From Nocardia mangyaensis (GTDB lineage Bacteria; Actinomycetota; Actinomycetes; Mycobacteriales; Mycobacteriaceae), in assembly GCF_001886715.1 (NCBI RefSeq), contig NZ_CP018082.1, positions 2,356,001-2,420,000 on the forward strand: a stretch of 64,000 nucleotides of DNA, in the 5' to 3' direction. Below are positions 41,299 through 50,102 of the stretch, one piece after another (within the stretch, counting starts at the first letter, position 1; each line of letters begins with the position of its first letter). The position numbers and the translations under genes are program-made. The notes below the pieces were generated by a model. It did no database searches and had not been told where the DNA came from. It was given only the letters and a program-made list of their open reading frames with translations.

Positions 41299-42651
41299 TC
41301 AGACAGACTCGGCGGGCGCGGTCGATGAGCCCGTCGTGGTGAGGACGCCGCGCGCGGCGCAGGCGTGCAGGATCTGCTCGACCTCGTTCAGGAAGGGCAG
41401 GACAACGGCGCGCGCCCTCGCTGTGGCCGGATAGCGGACGCGCAGCGCCAGCCCGTCCGCGCTCCGCGAGAACCAGACCTGCACGTCGTCGGCCGTGCTG
41501 GTGTTGGAGACGTGGGTCGCGTTGCGCGCGCGGGCGCCGGGCAGGCGTCGGTAGTCGATATAGGACACCATGAAGATGTCACTTCGCTGTAGGTTCAGCC
41601 CACCCAGCGCGTGCAGCGTATCCGCGAGCGGGACCGCGCCGATCTCGATCGCGGTGCGCACGGCGAACTGGGTGCGGCGCACGGAATCTGTGATCGTGCC
41701 GGACGCGTCGACGGCGACCGGGGCATTGGTGGTGAACCAGCCGATCGCCGTGTCCCACCGTGGTTCGTTCCGCGTGTGCATCGGGAACAGCAGTCGGGTC
41801 CGGTCCCCGCCGCCCGCCGTGCGCACGCCGTGGGCCAGCGCTGTCAACAGACCGGCGAAAAGCCCCGAATCGTTGGTGCGGCACCAGCTTTCGAAGTCCG
41901 CTGTTTCCCCGGCCGAGAGCATCCGGCGCAACTCCACGGCCTGGGGCGCGGACTGTCCCCGCGCGAGGCCCAGATCGAGCGGGAACGACGGCGGGACAAC
42001 TCCCTGGTCGCCGAAGAACTCCCGCCATCCGTCCACACGTGGATCGTCGTCGCGGAACTCGACCGGCTGGGCGCAATAGTCGACGAAATCGCCGACCGGA
42101 GGCAAGGTTTCGGGTTCGGCGCCGTGATAGAGCAGCCGCAGATCCTCGATGACGACGGCGATCGAGTACGCGTCGACGTGCGCGTGATCGAAGGCGCACA
42201 CGATGGTGGCGGTGTCCGGCCGGTCGATCGCGGCGAGGAGATACGCCCGCTCGGCGAACGGCGCGCACCGATCGTTGCAGTGTCGCCAGAGTGTTTCGCG
42301 CAGTGCGGCACCGGAGCGGTGCGCGGTGCCGGGCTGTTCCTCGAGCCGGACCGATGCCGGACGCAGCACTCGGCGCGGACCCGTCGAGGTGGGGACGAAG
42401 GAACTGCGCAGCGTGCCGTGGCGGGCGATCAGCGCCCGGTAGGCGTCGGCCAATGCCGCCCGATCCAGCGGCCCATCGACATCGAATGCCGCTGCCAGCC
42501 AAGTGTTTCCGCTCTCGGCGCCGACCAGATGGACGAGCTGGTTGAACGACGGCGGTACCGGCGACTCGATCGAGGTGCCGTCGTCCCGCACAGTCCAGTG
42601 CACGAAAGTGCCAGGCTCGGGTGCGTAGCGATCAACCGTGGTGACGCGCAA
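41299..42651 (-). CDS. PapA-like acyltransferase 3 (condensation-domain fold)
   Basis: A 450-residue acyltransferase with the catalytic H156-A-H-V-D160 of the HxxxD superfamily. It should transfer an acyl group to a sugar or lipid hydroxyl. The start TTG 42651 is chosen because GGGAGG lies six bases upstream and because the two sister proteins begin with the same pattern (T-x-x-x-x-Y/W-x-x-x-x-G-T/A-x-x-x-W); the ATG at 42708 is a shadow start. The start lies 20 bases inside the upstream acyltransferase gene. Third of three tandem paralogues. Confidence 0.82.
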   Translation of the reverse strand: MRVTTVDRYAPEPGTFVHWTVRDDGTSIESPVPPSFNQLVHLVGAESGNTWLAAAFDVDGPLDRAALADAYRALIARHGTLRSSFVPTSTGPRRVLRPASVRLEEQPGTAHRSGAALRETLWRHCNDRCAPFAERAYLLAAIDRPDTATIVCAFDHAHVDAYSIAVVIEDLRLLYHGAEPETLPPVGDFVDYCAQPVEFRDDDPRVDGWREFFGDQGVVPPSFPLDLGLARGQSAPQAVELRRMLSAGETADFESWCRTNDSGLFAGLLTALAHGVRTAGGGDRTRLLFPMHTRNEPRWDTAIGWFTTNAPVAVDASGTITDSVRRTQFAVRTAIEIGAVPLADTLHALGGLNLQRSDIFMVSYIDYRRLPGARARNATHVSNTSTADDVQVWFSRSADGLALRVRYPATARARAVVLPFLNEVEQILHACAARGVLTTTGSSTAPAESV

Positions 42652-44089
42652 CCGCCACCTCCCGATCGCCGGTCCCGATGAGGTAGTCGCCGTCGGCGGC
42701 AACGGCATCGAACACCCCGCGCAGGTGTGCGTGATAGCGCGCGAGTTGCTGCTGGGCGAACGGTGTCCCCGGACTCTGGCAGCCGAGATAGAGATGCTCG
42801 GCGTCGCGGTTGAACCACATCGACGCGTTCGCCGTCTCGCCTTCCCCGGTGAACAGCATGCCCCGTTCGTACGGCGTGGTCCCGGCGCCGGGGAAGCGAC
42901 GGAAATCCATGTAGGACAGCATGTTCGGGCTCGCTGTCACGGCAGCCGGGTCGGCGCCGGAGGCGAGTAGCGCGCCCAGCACCGCCTGCAAGGGAACCTC
43001 GGACAGCGCGATCGCGCGATCGTAGGCTTCGTTGGCACGGGTGACCAGCTCGGTGAACGAGGTCGCGCCGCGCACGGTGAAGGCCACCGGCGCGAAGTTG
43101 CACAGCCAACCCTGCGCCAGCAGGTACTCACCGGATCCCCTGGTGCTCAGCACCGTCATGCCGTAGTACTCGTCGCGTCCGGCGAGCTCGCGATCGGTGA
43201 TGGCGACCGCGGCGAGCACCCCGGCCACATACCGTCCGCCCGCGGCACGGCAGGCCTCGGCGAACGCCGCGGAACCGGTCCGGTCGAGCACATCGAATTC
43301 GATGCCGTGCATCGGCACGGTGGTCCCGGGTTCGAGACCCAGATCGAGGGGGAAGCGGGGCATCACATGGCCGTGGTGGCGGAAGATGTCGACCCATTCG
43401 GCGATCTCGGGACTCGACGGGGAGAACTGTTGGGCCCGTGCGTGTTCGGTGCGGGCGTAGTCGGGGAATCCGCCGGTCGGCGCGGCGGTGTAGGGACTCA
43501 GCGCGTGCCCGGACTTCTCGTTGTCGTAGAAGTCGAGAATCTCGGTGAGGACAAGCGCCTGGGAAGCGCCGTCGCTCAGCGCATGATCGGTGGCGTAGTA
43601 GAGGGTGAACGAATTCGTGCGGGTGACCGCGCCGAGGAGGAAACCGGGCCAGCTCGTCGCCACGGCCTCCCGGGCGATCCGCGCGAGCGCGTAGTCGCGG
43701 AACTCGTTGTCGCCCAGGGTGTGACCGGTCGTGTGGGCCTCGAACGCGATTCGATCGGCATCGACGCCGTGCCTGGTCACCGTGGCACCGTCGGTGGCGA
43801 ACCAGGTCAGCAGCCCGCTGTGGCGGACGACGAACCGGCGCAGCGCCCGACTCATCGCCTCGGCGTCGAGCGCGCCGTCGACCTCGGTCGTCACCGCGAG
43901 ATACGCGGTGTGCGGTCTCCCGGTCTGGGCGCGGGCATGCACGCCGCGAAGGTGATTGTCCTGCAGGAACGTTCCCGGATCGGGATCAGCGGCAGCCGTG
44001 GAGGCGGCCCGGCGGGCCGCCTCGGTCGGCTGCCATTCCACCAGGGCACCCGCCGCGGGGCGCCAATTGCGCAGTGCGGTGATGATCAT
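42632..44089 (-). CDS. PapA-like acyltransferase 2
   Basis: A 485-residue protein close in layout to mycobacterial PapA1/PapA2: N-W-R-P-A-A-G-A-L-V-E-W at the start, catalytic H169-A-L-S-D173-G, and a C-terminal half with G-M-T-V-L-S-T-R and Q-G-W-L-C-N-F-A-P-V segments like the PapA tunnel region. PapA enzymes acylate trehalose or glycolipid cores in the cytoplasm before export. Six bases separate it from acyltransferase 1. Confidence 0.86.
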   Translation of the reverse strand: MIITALRNWRPAAGALVEWQPTEAARRAASTAAADPDPGTFLQDNHLRGVHARAQTGRPHTAYLAVTTEVDGALDAEAMSRALRRFVVRHSGLLTWFATDGATVTRHGVDADRIAFEAHTTGHTLGDNEFRDYALARIAREAVATSWPGFLLGAVTRTNSFTLYYATDHALSDGASQALVLTEILDFYDNEKSGHALSPYTAAPTGGFPDYARTEHARAQQFSPSSPEIAEWVDIFRHHGHVMPRFPLDLGLEPGTTVPMHGIEFDVLDRTGSAAFAEACRAAGGRYVAGVLAAVAITDRELAGRDEYYGMTVLSTRGSGEYLLAQGWLCNFAPVAFTVRGATSFTELVTRANEAYDRAIALSEVPLQAVLGALLASGADPAAVTASPNMLSYMDFRRFPGAGTTPYERGMLFTGEGETANASMWFNRDAEHLYLGCQSPGTPFAQQQLARYHAHLRGVFDAVAADGDYLIGTGDREVAVARHHG

Positions 44090-44095
44090 CGGCCC

Positions 44096-45529
44096 TCAGC
44101 TCACTCCGGCGGCCGGCGTGACAGCGGTGCGACGGTCGACCAGTTCGCCCACGGCGGTCACCGTCGACAGCATCGCGGTGAAGGTGTTGATGAACCGGTG
44201 CACATTCGCGGCCGCGACCTCATTGCTCGGGAACCGCGCCGAGACCGCCAGTCCACCGGGTGAGCGGGCGATCCAGAAGTACACCTCGTCATCGGACTCT
44301 TCGCCGCTGCGCAGCGGGCGCACGTTCCACTGCTGCCACTGCGCGGCATCGGGGACATGGCGGACATCCACATACGACACGACGAACCGCGGCACCTGGT
44401 CGCAGCCGAGTAGGGCGGCGATGCGCGGAAACGGATGGTGTGCCAGCGGTTTCGCGGTATCGATGGCCGTCGAGGTGCGGGCGAGCAGTTCCTCGAGCGT
44501 GTCGGCGCCCGCGTGGTCGATCTCGAGGGGGAGCAGTCCCACGTACCAGCCCATGGCGTGCACGTGCGCGGCGGTCTGCCTGGTGTGCACCGGCATCGCG
44601 CAGCGCAGCGGTTCCGAGCCGACCAGGATGCGGTGGGTCGCGGCGAGTGCGGCGAACACCGCGGTCTGGACAGAATGCCCGGCCCGGCGGCTGCGAGCCT
44701 GGAGCTGCTCGGCCTGCTCCGCGGTCAGCACCCAGGACGAGAGCCCGCTCTGATGCAACCGGGGCGACGCTTTGGCGCGCGGCGCGATCGGTAGCGGGAA
44801 CGCCGGGAACTGGCCGTCGCGCAGATAGCGTCGCCAGACCGTGACCGCTGGATCGGTCTCGGTCAGTGCCGCGCCGACGGCGCGATCGTGCGCGCCGAAA
44901 TCGATGTAGCTGCCGACCTCGGGGAGTTCGGCGGGCGTCGCGGTGACGACCGAGCGGTAGATGCGCTGGATCTCGCTGATGGCCAACATCATCGAGTAGG
45001 CGTCCATCACGGAGTGGTCGGCGCCGAAGACCAGCAGAAAGCCCGTGCGGTCGCCGGTCAGCTCGGTGTCGCTGACGGTGGCGAGCAGGCAGTGCGGCCA
45101 CTCGGTGGGCGAGAGCCGGGAGCCGAAGAAGTCGGTGAGGTGCTGATACACCCGGGTCCCGGTGCGCAGGTGCCCGACGCGCCGGGCCGCGACGCGGAGG
45201 TCCTCGGCGGGGCAGGTGTAGCGCACGAACCGGTCGGGTGCGGCCGCGTCGGCGGCGGCCGTGGTGCGGAAGGCGTCGTGGCGGGTCATCCACCGCCGCA
45301 ACGTGGTGCGGACCGCGGCCTCGTCGAATGGCAGCGGGATCTCGAAGATCGTGCCGAGCCAGGAGCTTTCGCCACCGGATGATCCGCCCGACCGGACGCA
45401 ATGTTCTTCGTGCAGGTGGCTCAGCGGGCGATCGTCTCGCCGCCACGCACTCGACCGTCCGGTGACCGGCACCCATTCGATGAGTGTCCCCGCCCGAAGC
45501 GGATAGTCGGCTAGCTCTGTGAATTCCAT
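44096..45529 (-). CDS. PapA-like acyltransferase 1
   Basis: A 477-residue HxxxD acyltransferase, first gene of the minus-strand trio. It begins M-E-F-T-E-L-A-D-Y with G-T-L-I-E-W near 14-19, and the catalytic residues are H172-S-V-M-D176. A segment M-P-V-H-T-R-Q and G-W-Y-V-G-L-L-P-L near 330 matches the other two. ATG 45529 is used; the in-frame extension upstream to 45736 has no family match. It is divergent from the ABC exporter genes across 454 bases. Confidence 0.86.
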   Translation of the reverse strand: MEFTELADYPLRAGTLIEWVPVTGRSSAWRRDDRPLSHLHEEHCVRSGGSSGGESSWLGTIFEIPLPFDEAAVRTTLRRWMTRHDAFRTTAAADAAAPDRFVRYTCPAEDLRVAARRVGHLRTGTRVYQHLTDFFGSRLSPTEWPHCLLATVSDTELTGDRTGFLLVFGADHSVMDAYSMMLAISEIQRIYRSVVTATPAELPEVGSYIDFGAHDRAVGAALTETDPAVTVWRRYLRDGQFPAFPLPIAPRAKASPRLHQSGLSSWVLTAEQAEQLQARSRRAGHSVQTAVFAALAATHRILVGSEPLRCAMPVHTRQTAAHVHAMGWYVGLLPLEIDHAGADTLEELLARTSTAIDTAKPLAHHPFPRIAALLGCDQVPRFVVSYVDVRHVPDAAQWQQWNVRPLRSGEESDDEVYFWIARSPGGLAVSARFPSNEVAAANVHRFINTFTAMLSTVTAVGELVDRRTAVTPAAGVS

Positions 45530-45983
45530 ACGAATGCGCCCCAACCATGTTGCTGACCGAAAGCTGAAAACACTGTGAATCCCCATGCTCGCCCGGCGGT
45601 GCCACAACGTCGACGTTGTCTGGACCGATGGCGTCTGCCCGGTGACGGGCATGAAACGAGCGTAGGGGTAACCGGAAGATAGTTCCTGCCGGACGACGGT
45701 GGCCTTCGTCACGATGTTTCCGATTGGATATATCACCTGGCTATGGCGATATTTGAGGTGTGGCAGCCTATTTCGACGTTTCGGTCGGATCAGCGACGGA
45801 TGAACAACACGTTTCCCGGCGATATCTCATCAACAATGTGGCGATCGATACGCGGCCGGCCAACGATGTGGGGTTGCCGCCGTCTTCGCGCAGAACATAA
45901 GCTGCCAGAAGTTCGCAGTGGTGCGACCGCACTCCCGTACGGAATTCGTCGACTATTCGGCGCCGACCGATGAGGAGGTGACG
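45530..45983. other. 454-base divergent intergenic region, A+T-richer, with a 16-base palindrome
   Basis: I see no gene here; the short frames have no ribosome sites. The stretch around 45715-45840 is visibly richer in A+T than its surroundings, with several GATATxT repeats, as in a promoter or recently acquired DNA. It holds the perfect palindrome at 45604-45619. It must contain promoters for the acyltransferase trio and for the exporter. Confidence 0.55.
45604..45619. promoter_or_regulatory. Perfect 16-base palindrome, operator candidate
   Basis: ACAACGTCGACGTTGT is self-complementary over all 16 bases, 75 bases before the first acyltransferase start. Such a site suits a TetR- or LuxR-type dimer. 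No regulator gene is adjacent. Confidence 0.55.
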
Positions 45984-46949
45984 ATGGTCGAATTCGAATC
46001 GGCGATCGAAACCAGGGGATTGACCAAGTCTTTCGGCGCGTTCCGCGCGGTCGACGGCATCGACCTGACCGTGCCCATGGGCACTGTCTGCGCCGTGCTC
46101 GGCCCCAACGGGGCGGGCAAGACGACGACGGTCCGGATGATCGCGACCCTGCTGCGTCCCGACGCGGGCACCGCGCGGGTGTTCGGGTACGACGTGGTGC
46201 GTGACGCCACGGCGGTGCGCTCGCTGATCGGGCTCACCGGCCAGTACGCCTCGGTCGACGAAGATCTCACCGCCACCGAGAACCTGACCATCTTCGCCCG
46301 ATTGCTCGGCTCCTCCGGTGCCCGCGCCGCCCGGCGCGCGGACGAGCTGCTCGAGGAGTTCGGCTTGCAGTCCGCCGCGAGCAGGCCGCTCAAACACTTC
46401 TCCGGCGGTATGCGCCGCCGGCTCGACCTGGCCGCCAGCCTGATCGGACGGCCACCGCTGCTGTTCCTCGACGAACCGACGACCGGCCTCGATCCGCGCA
46501 CGCGCGTGCAGATGTGGACGACGGTGCGCGAACTCGTGCGCACGGGCACCACCGTGCTGCTCACCACCCAATACCTCGACGAGGCCGACGAACTGGCCGA
46601 CCGGGTCGTGGTGATCGACCACGGCCGGGTCGTCGCCGACGGCACCGCCGACGAACTCAAGGCCACCGTCGGTGCCGCCGCGCTGACCCTGCGGGTGGCC
46701 CCGGCCGACCTGCCCACCGCCGCCACGCTCGTGCACCGATACACCGGCGCCGAGGCCGTCCTCACCACCGATGACGGGCACCTCACGGTCGCGGCCGCCG
46801 ACACCTCGGCCCTGCCCGAAATGCTGATCGCCCTGCGTGAGGCCGGGATCGAGGTGCGCGAACTCGGCCTCGCCCAACCCAGCCTGGACGAGGTGTTCTT
46901 CGCGATCACCGGACCAACCGACCCGCTGCGCGTCCCGGAGCCCGCGTGA
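45984..46949 (+). CDS. DrrA-like ABC exporter ATPase
   Basis: A 321-residue ATPase: Walker A GPNGAGKTTT, Q-loop G-L-T-G-Q-Y-A-S-V-D-E typical of DrrA/daunorubicin-type exporters, signature F-S-G-G-M-R-R-R-L-D-L, Walker B L-L-F-L-D-E-P-T-T-G-L-D-P, and a ~100-residue C-terminal domain. ATG 45984 follows TGAGGAGG. It overlaps the permease start. In mycobacteria DrrABC exports complex surface lipids; the neighbours suggest the same here. Confidence 0.88.
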   Translation: MVEFESAIETRGLTKSFGAFRAVDGIDLTVPMGTVCAVLGPNGAGKTTTVRMIATLLRPDAGTARVFGYDVVRDATAVRSLIGLTGQYASVDEDLTATENLTIFARLLGSSGARAARRADELLEEFGLQSAASRPLKHFSGGMRRRLDLAASLIGRPPLLFLDEPTTGLDPRTRVQMWTTVRELVRTGTTVLLTTQYLDEADELADRVVVIDHGRVVADGTADELKATVGAAALTLRVAPADLPTAATLVHRYTGAEAVLTTDDGHLTVAAADTSALPEMLIALREAGIEVRELGLAQPSLDEVFFAITGPTDPLRVPEPA

Positions 46950-47752
46950 GGACCGCAGCCGAGCGGATCGGCACCCCCGAGGCCGTTCGCCGGATCTCGG
47001 TGTCGCAGTCGGTGTATCACGCCTCGACGATGGCGCGGCGCGGCCTGCTCAAGATCAAGCACAATCCGCAGGAGCTGTTCGACGTCGTCGCGCTGCCGGT
47101 GGTGTTCACGGTGATGTTCTCCAGCATCTTCGGCGGCGCCATCGCGGGCACGGTCACCGGCTATTTACCCATCCTCATCCCCGGTGTGCTGGTACAGGTG
47201 GCGGTCGCGGCCTCGGTCAACACCGGGGTGAAGCTGCGTGAGGACATGAACAAGGGTGTGTTCGACCGTTTCCGCGCGCTGCCGATCGCGCGGATCGCGC
47301 CACTGGCCGGCTCGCTGCTGGCCGACATGGTGCGCTACGCCGTCGCCACGGTCATGACGGTGCTGGTCGGCCTGGCGATGGGCTACCGTCCCGCCAGTGC
47401 CCTCGGCCTGTTCATCGCCTGCCTGCTGGTCATGGTCGTGGCCTTCGCCCTGAGCTGGATCTTCGCGCTGATGGGCGTGCTGATGGACAAACCGTCCACC
47501 GTGCAAGGCGTCTCCATGCTGGTCCTGATGCCCCTCACCTTCGTCTCCAACGCCTTGGTGCCGGTCTCGACAATGCCCGGCTGGATGCAGGCCTTCGCCG
47601 AGGTCAATCCCGTGTCCCACCTGGTCACCGCCGTCCGTGAACTGGCCGACGGCCACTACGGCCCCGAAATCGGCATCTCCCTGCTCGGCGCCCTGGCGGT
47701 CATCACCGTCATGGCCCCGCTGACCGTCCGTGTCTACATGCGCCGCACCTGA
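46946..47752 (+). CDS. DrrB-like ABC-2 exporter permease
   Basis: A 268-residue membrane protein with six hydrophobic segments of the ABC-2 type and a D-M-N-K-G-V-F-D-R-F-R loop near residue 100 that is typical of DrrB. GTG start overlaps the ATPase stop (GTGA). No third DrrC-like gene follows, so it probably acts as a homodimer. Confidence 0.87.
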   Translation: MRTAAERIGTPEAVRRISVSQSVYHASTMARRGLLKIKHNPQELFDVVALPVVFTVMFSSIFGGAIAGTVTGYLPILIPGVLVQVAVAASVNTGVKLREDMNKGVFDRFRALPIARIAPLAGSLLADMVRYAVATVMTVLVGLAMGYRPASALGLFIACLLVMVVAFALSWIFALMGVLMDKPSTVQGVSMLVLMPLTFVSNALVPVSTMPGWMQAFAEVNPVSHLVTAVRELADGHYGPEIGISLLGALAVITVMAPLTVRVYMRRT

Positions 47753-47758
47753 ACCGCC

Positions 47759-48619
47759 CTACGGCGCAACGCGTTCGGGTGTCTTGCGGAACAACTCCGT
47801 GGGGGCGAAGCGGCCGGTGCGGGTGTCGTAGGTGCGCAGCAGGACCAGGCGGGCGGCGTGCAGGACGATGATCGGGGGGAGGTAGACGGTGGCGGCGCCG
47901 AGGGCCAGGCCGTAGCGCTTGTGCAGGAGCAGGGTGCGGGGCAGGCAGGACATGTAGCGGGTGAAGGAGACCATCCCGGTCGCCATGCGGCGGGGGGCGA
48001 CGCCGACGGTGATGGTGGGGAGAAAGGCGTTGCGGCCACCGACCTCGGTGACGCAGAGGCCGGTGTCGACGTCTTCGAAGACGTCGCGGCGCATGGCGAC
48101 CCGGTCACGGATCAGTGCCCAGGTGTGCTGTCGCAGGATCATGTTCGAGCCGTAGAGCACGGGAACCTGCTTGACCCGGTGCGCCTTTCGCTCGCGCCAC
48201 CGCTGGCGCAGGGTGCCGACGGTGTCGCCGTAGGGGAGGTCGTAGGCCTGGCCGCGACCGCACGCGGCGGCCCAGTGGCCCGATGTGTCCGCGGCGAAGA
48301 AGTCGACGATCTGGCGGGCCCAGTCCGGGGGGACGAGGGTGTCGGCGTCGATGCGGGCGATCAGATCGCCGACCGCGCTGTCGAGGCCGCGGTTGCGGGC
48401 GTGGACGAGTCCCTGTTCGGCTTCGCCGATCAACCGGATCGCGGGCCAGCGCGCGGCCTGCTCGGCCACGATCTCGGTCGTGCGGTCGGTGGAGTTGTTG
48501 TCCACCACGAGCACTTCGGCGATGTGCTCACGCTGCTCGGCCAGCCGGGTCAGACACTCGCCGATGATCTCCTCCTCGTTGTAGGCGGGGATCACCACGG
48601 ACAGCGAGGGCGGGTTCAT
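47759..48619 (-). CDS. Family 2 glycosyltransferase
   Basis: A 286-residue GT-A-fold transferase: S-V-V-I-P-A-Y-N-E-E-E start, V-V-D-N-N-S-T-D-R-T near 40, metal-binding D-A-D near 95, and an E-D-V-D-T-G-L acceptor-side motif near 195. Hydrophobic segments near the C-terminus suggest membrane association. The acceptor is probably lipid-linked. The ATG at 48619 overlaps the upstream UGT stop. Confidence 0.85.
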   Translation of the reverse strand: MNPPSLSVVIPAYNEEEIIGECLTRLAEQREHIAEVLVVDNNSTDRTTEIVAEQAARWPAIRLIGEAEQGLVHARNRGLDSAVGDLIARIDADTLVPPDWARQIVDFFAADTSGHWAAACGRGQAYDLPYGDTVGTLRQRWRERKAHRVKQVPVLYGSNMILRQHTWALIRDRVAMRRDVFEDVDTGLCVTEVGGRNAFLPTITVGVAPRRMATGMVSFTRYMSCLPRTLLLHKRYGLALGAATVYLPPIIVLHAARLVLLRTYDTRTGRFAPTELFRKTPERVAP

Positions 48620-49926
48620 CGGACTCCTCCACGGGACGGGCGGGACGGGCGGTACGGGCCTGCACCGACAGGCGTGCGGGCCGAGACTTCGACGAGCGCG
48701 GCTGCGGCGCGCACGGCCTCGTGCGGTGCCACCATCGCCGACGCCACGCGCCGCGCGGCGACGGCGCGTTCGGGGCGAAGCAGCTCGCGCACCGCGCGGG
48801 TGAGGGTGACGCGGTCGAGCCGTGTGACCGGGAGACCCACACCGATGCCGAGCGCGTCGAGCCTGCGCCCCCACATCGGCTGATCGGCCCCGATCCAGCA
48901 GACCAGCGCCGGGATTCCGGCGCGCAGTGCGGCGGCGGTCGAGCCCGCGCCACCGTGATGCACGGCCGCGACACAGCGCGGCAGCACCGTCGCGTGATCG
49001 ACGGCGCGCACCACGCGGACCCGGTCACTGGACTCACCCGCCATGAACTCACTCCAGCCCGCGGCGACCAGCAGACGCAGCCCGAGTGCATCGGCGACCT
49101 CGGTGAAGGTGCGGGCCAGCCGGTCCGGGTCGGCGATCGTCATGCTGCCGAAACCGACGTAGAGCGGCGGTGACCCCGCACCGAGCCAGTCATCGAGATC
49201 GGTGCTGTCCTCGCCGATCATGGCGCGGGTCTGCGGGGTGAGGTCCAGGAATCCGACCAGCGGCCGGTCGTGCCCCCACTCCTGCGCCAGCCCGGGGAAC
49301 AGCACGGGGTCGTAGGCCTGGATCTCGGGGACCCCGCGCTGGGCGATCCGCGTGGCGGGCGGGCTCGTCGGCGGTGGGAGCCCGAGGTCGGCGGCGAGTT
49401 CGCGTTCGGCCGAGCGGGTCGCGAGCCAGGTCAGCTGCTCGAGCGCGGTCCAGCTGAGATGGTGCGCGCGGCCCGGCGCCGCGCGCAGCGGCAGCAGCGA
49501 GGCGACGCTGTTGCGGCGCAACGGACAGTAGTGCAGGGGTACGTAGGGAATGCCACGCGCGTCGGCCACGTTCAGCAGTCGTTCCTGACCGACGCTGCCG
49601 CCGATCAGCGCGTCCGCGTGCGCTGTGAGTTCCAGGAGTTCGGTCTGGGTCCGGCGACCGTCGCGCACGGTCAGCCGGGCCAGTGCGCGCAGGCGGGTGA
49701 GCGGGTTGGCCGATTTCAGTTCACTCGACACCAGCGCGGAATCGAGTAATTCTTTCGTGTCGGCGCCGAATTCCCGGGTGGGAATTCCGGCACGTCGACA
49801 GAAATCGGCCAGATTCGGCGGAACGGCCATTGTCACGTCGTGGCCGAGCGCCCGCAATTGCACGCCGAGCGCCAAGCCGGGCTGCACGTCACCGCGGCTG
49901 CCGGTGAACGCGAGTACGAATTCCAT
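48616..49926 (-). CDS. UGT-type (GT1) glycosyltransferase, GPL-rhamnosyltransferase-like
   Basis: A 436-residue GT-B enzyme: L-A-F-T-G-S-R-G-D-V-Q-P at the start and the nucleotide-sugar motif V-H-H-G-G-A-G-S-T near 345. This wording recalls mycobacterial glycopeptidolipid rhamnosyltransferases and Rv1524/Rv1526c. It is transcribed with the GT2 gene and divergent from its paralogue at 50103. Confidence 0.86.
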   Translation of the reverse strand: MEFVLAFTGSRGDVQPGLALGVQLRALGHDVTMAVPPNLADFCRRAGIPTREFGADTKELLDSALVSSELKSANPLTRLRALARLTVRDGRRTQTELLELTAHADALIGGSVGQERLLNVADARGIPYVPLHYCPLRRNSVASLLPLRAAPGRAHHLSWTALEQLTWLATRSAERELAADLGLPPPTSPPATRIAQRGVPEIQAYDPVLFPGLAQEWGHDRPLVGFLDLTPQTRAMIGEDSTDLDDWLGAGSPPLYVGFGSMTIADPDRLARTFTEVADALGLRLLVAAGWSEFMAGESSDRVRVVRAVDHATVLPRCVAAVHHGGAGSTAAALRAGIPALVCWIGADQPMWGRRLDALGIGVGLPVTRLDRVTLTRAVRELLRPERAVAARRVASAMVAPHEAVRAAAALVEVSARTPVGAGPYRPSRPSRGGVR

Positions 49927-50020
49927 CGAGCTCCTCGCAGTACGGCTACCAGGGGGTCGAGAAAATCCACCGTAACCAGATCGGCGGGCAACGCGCGCGG
50001 TGAGCGCGGCGCCGGGTGCT

Positions 50021-50035
50021 CCATCTCACAGATGG
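50021..50035. promoter_or_regulatory. Small hairpin/operator between divergent glycosyltransferases
   Basis: CCATCT-CAC-AGATGG is a perfect 6+6 inverted repeat in the 176-base divergent gap. Function is unassigned. Confidence 0.35.
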
Positions 50036-50102
50036 CGGGGGGATGCTGGTCCATTGCTGCCTGTTTCGCCTACCGTGCTCGTATCTCGAGGCAGGGAGAT
50101 CG

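Noticed and set aside
45530..45736. Longer N-terminus for PapA-like acyltransferase 1 (start at 45736)
   Set aside because: The extra residues have no match in the two paralogues, whose shared start pattern begins at the chosen ATG.
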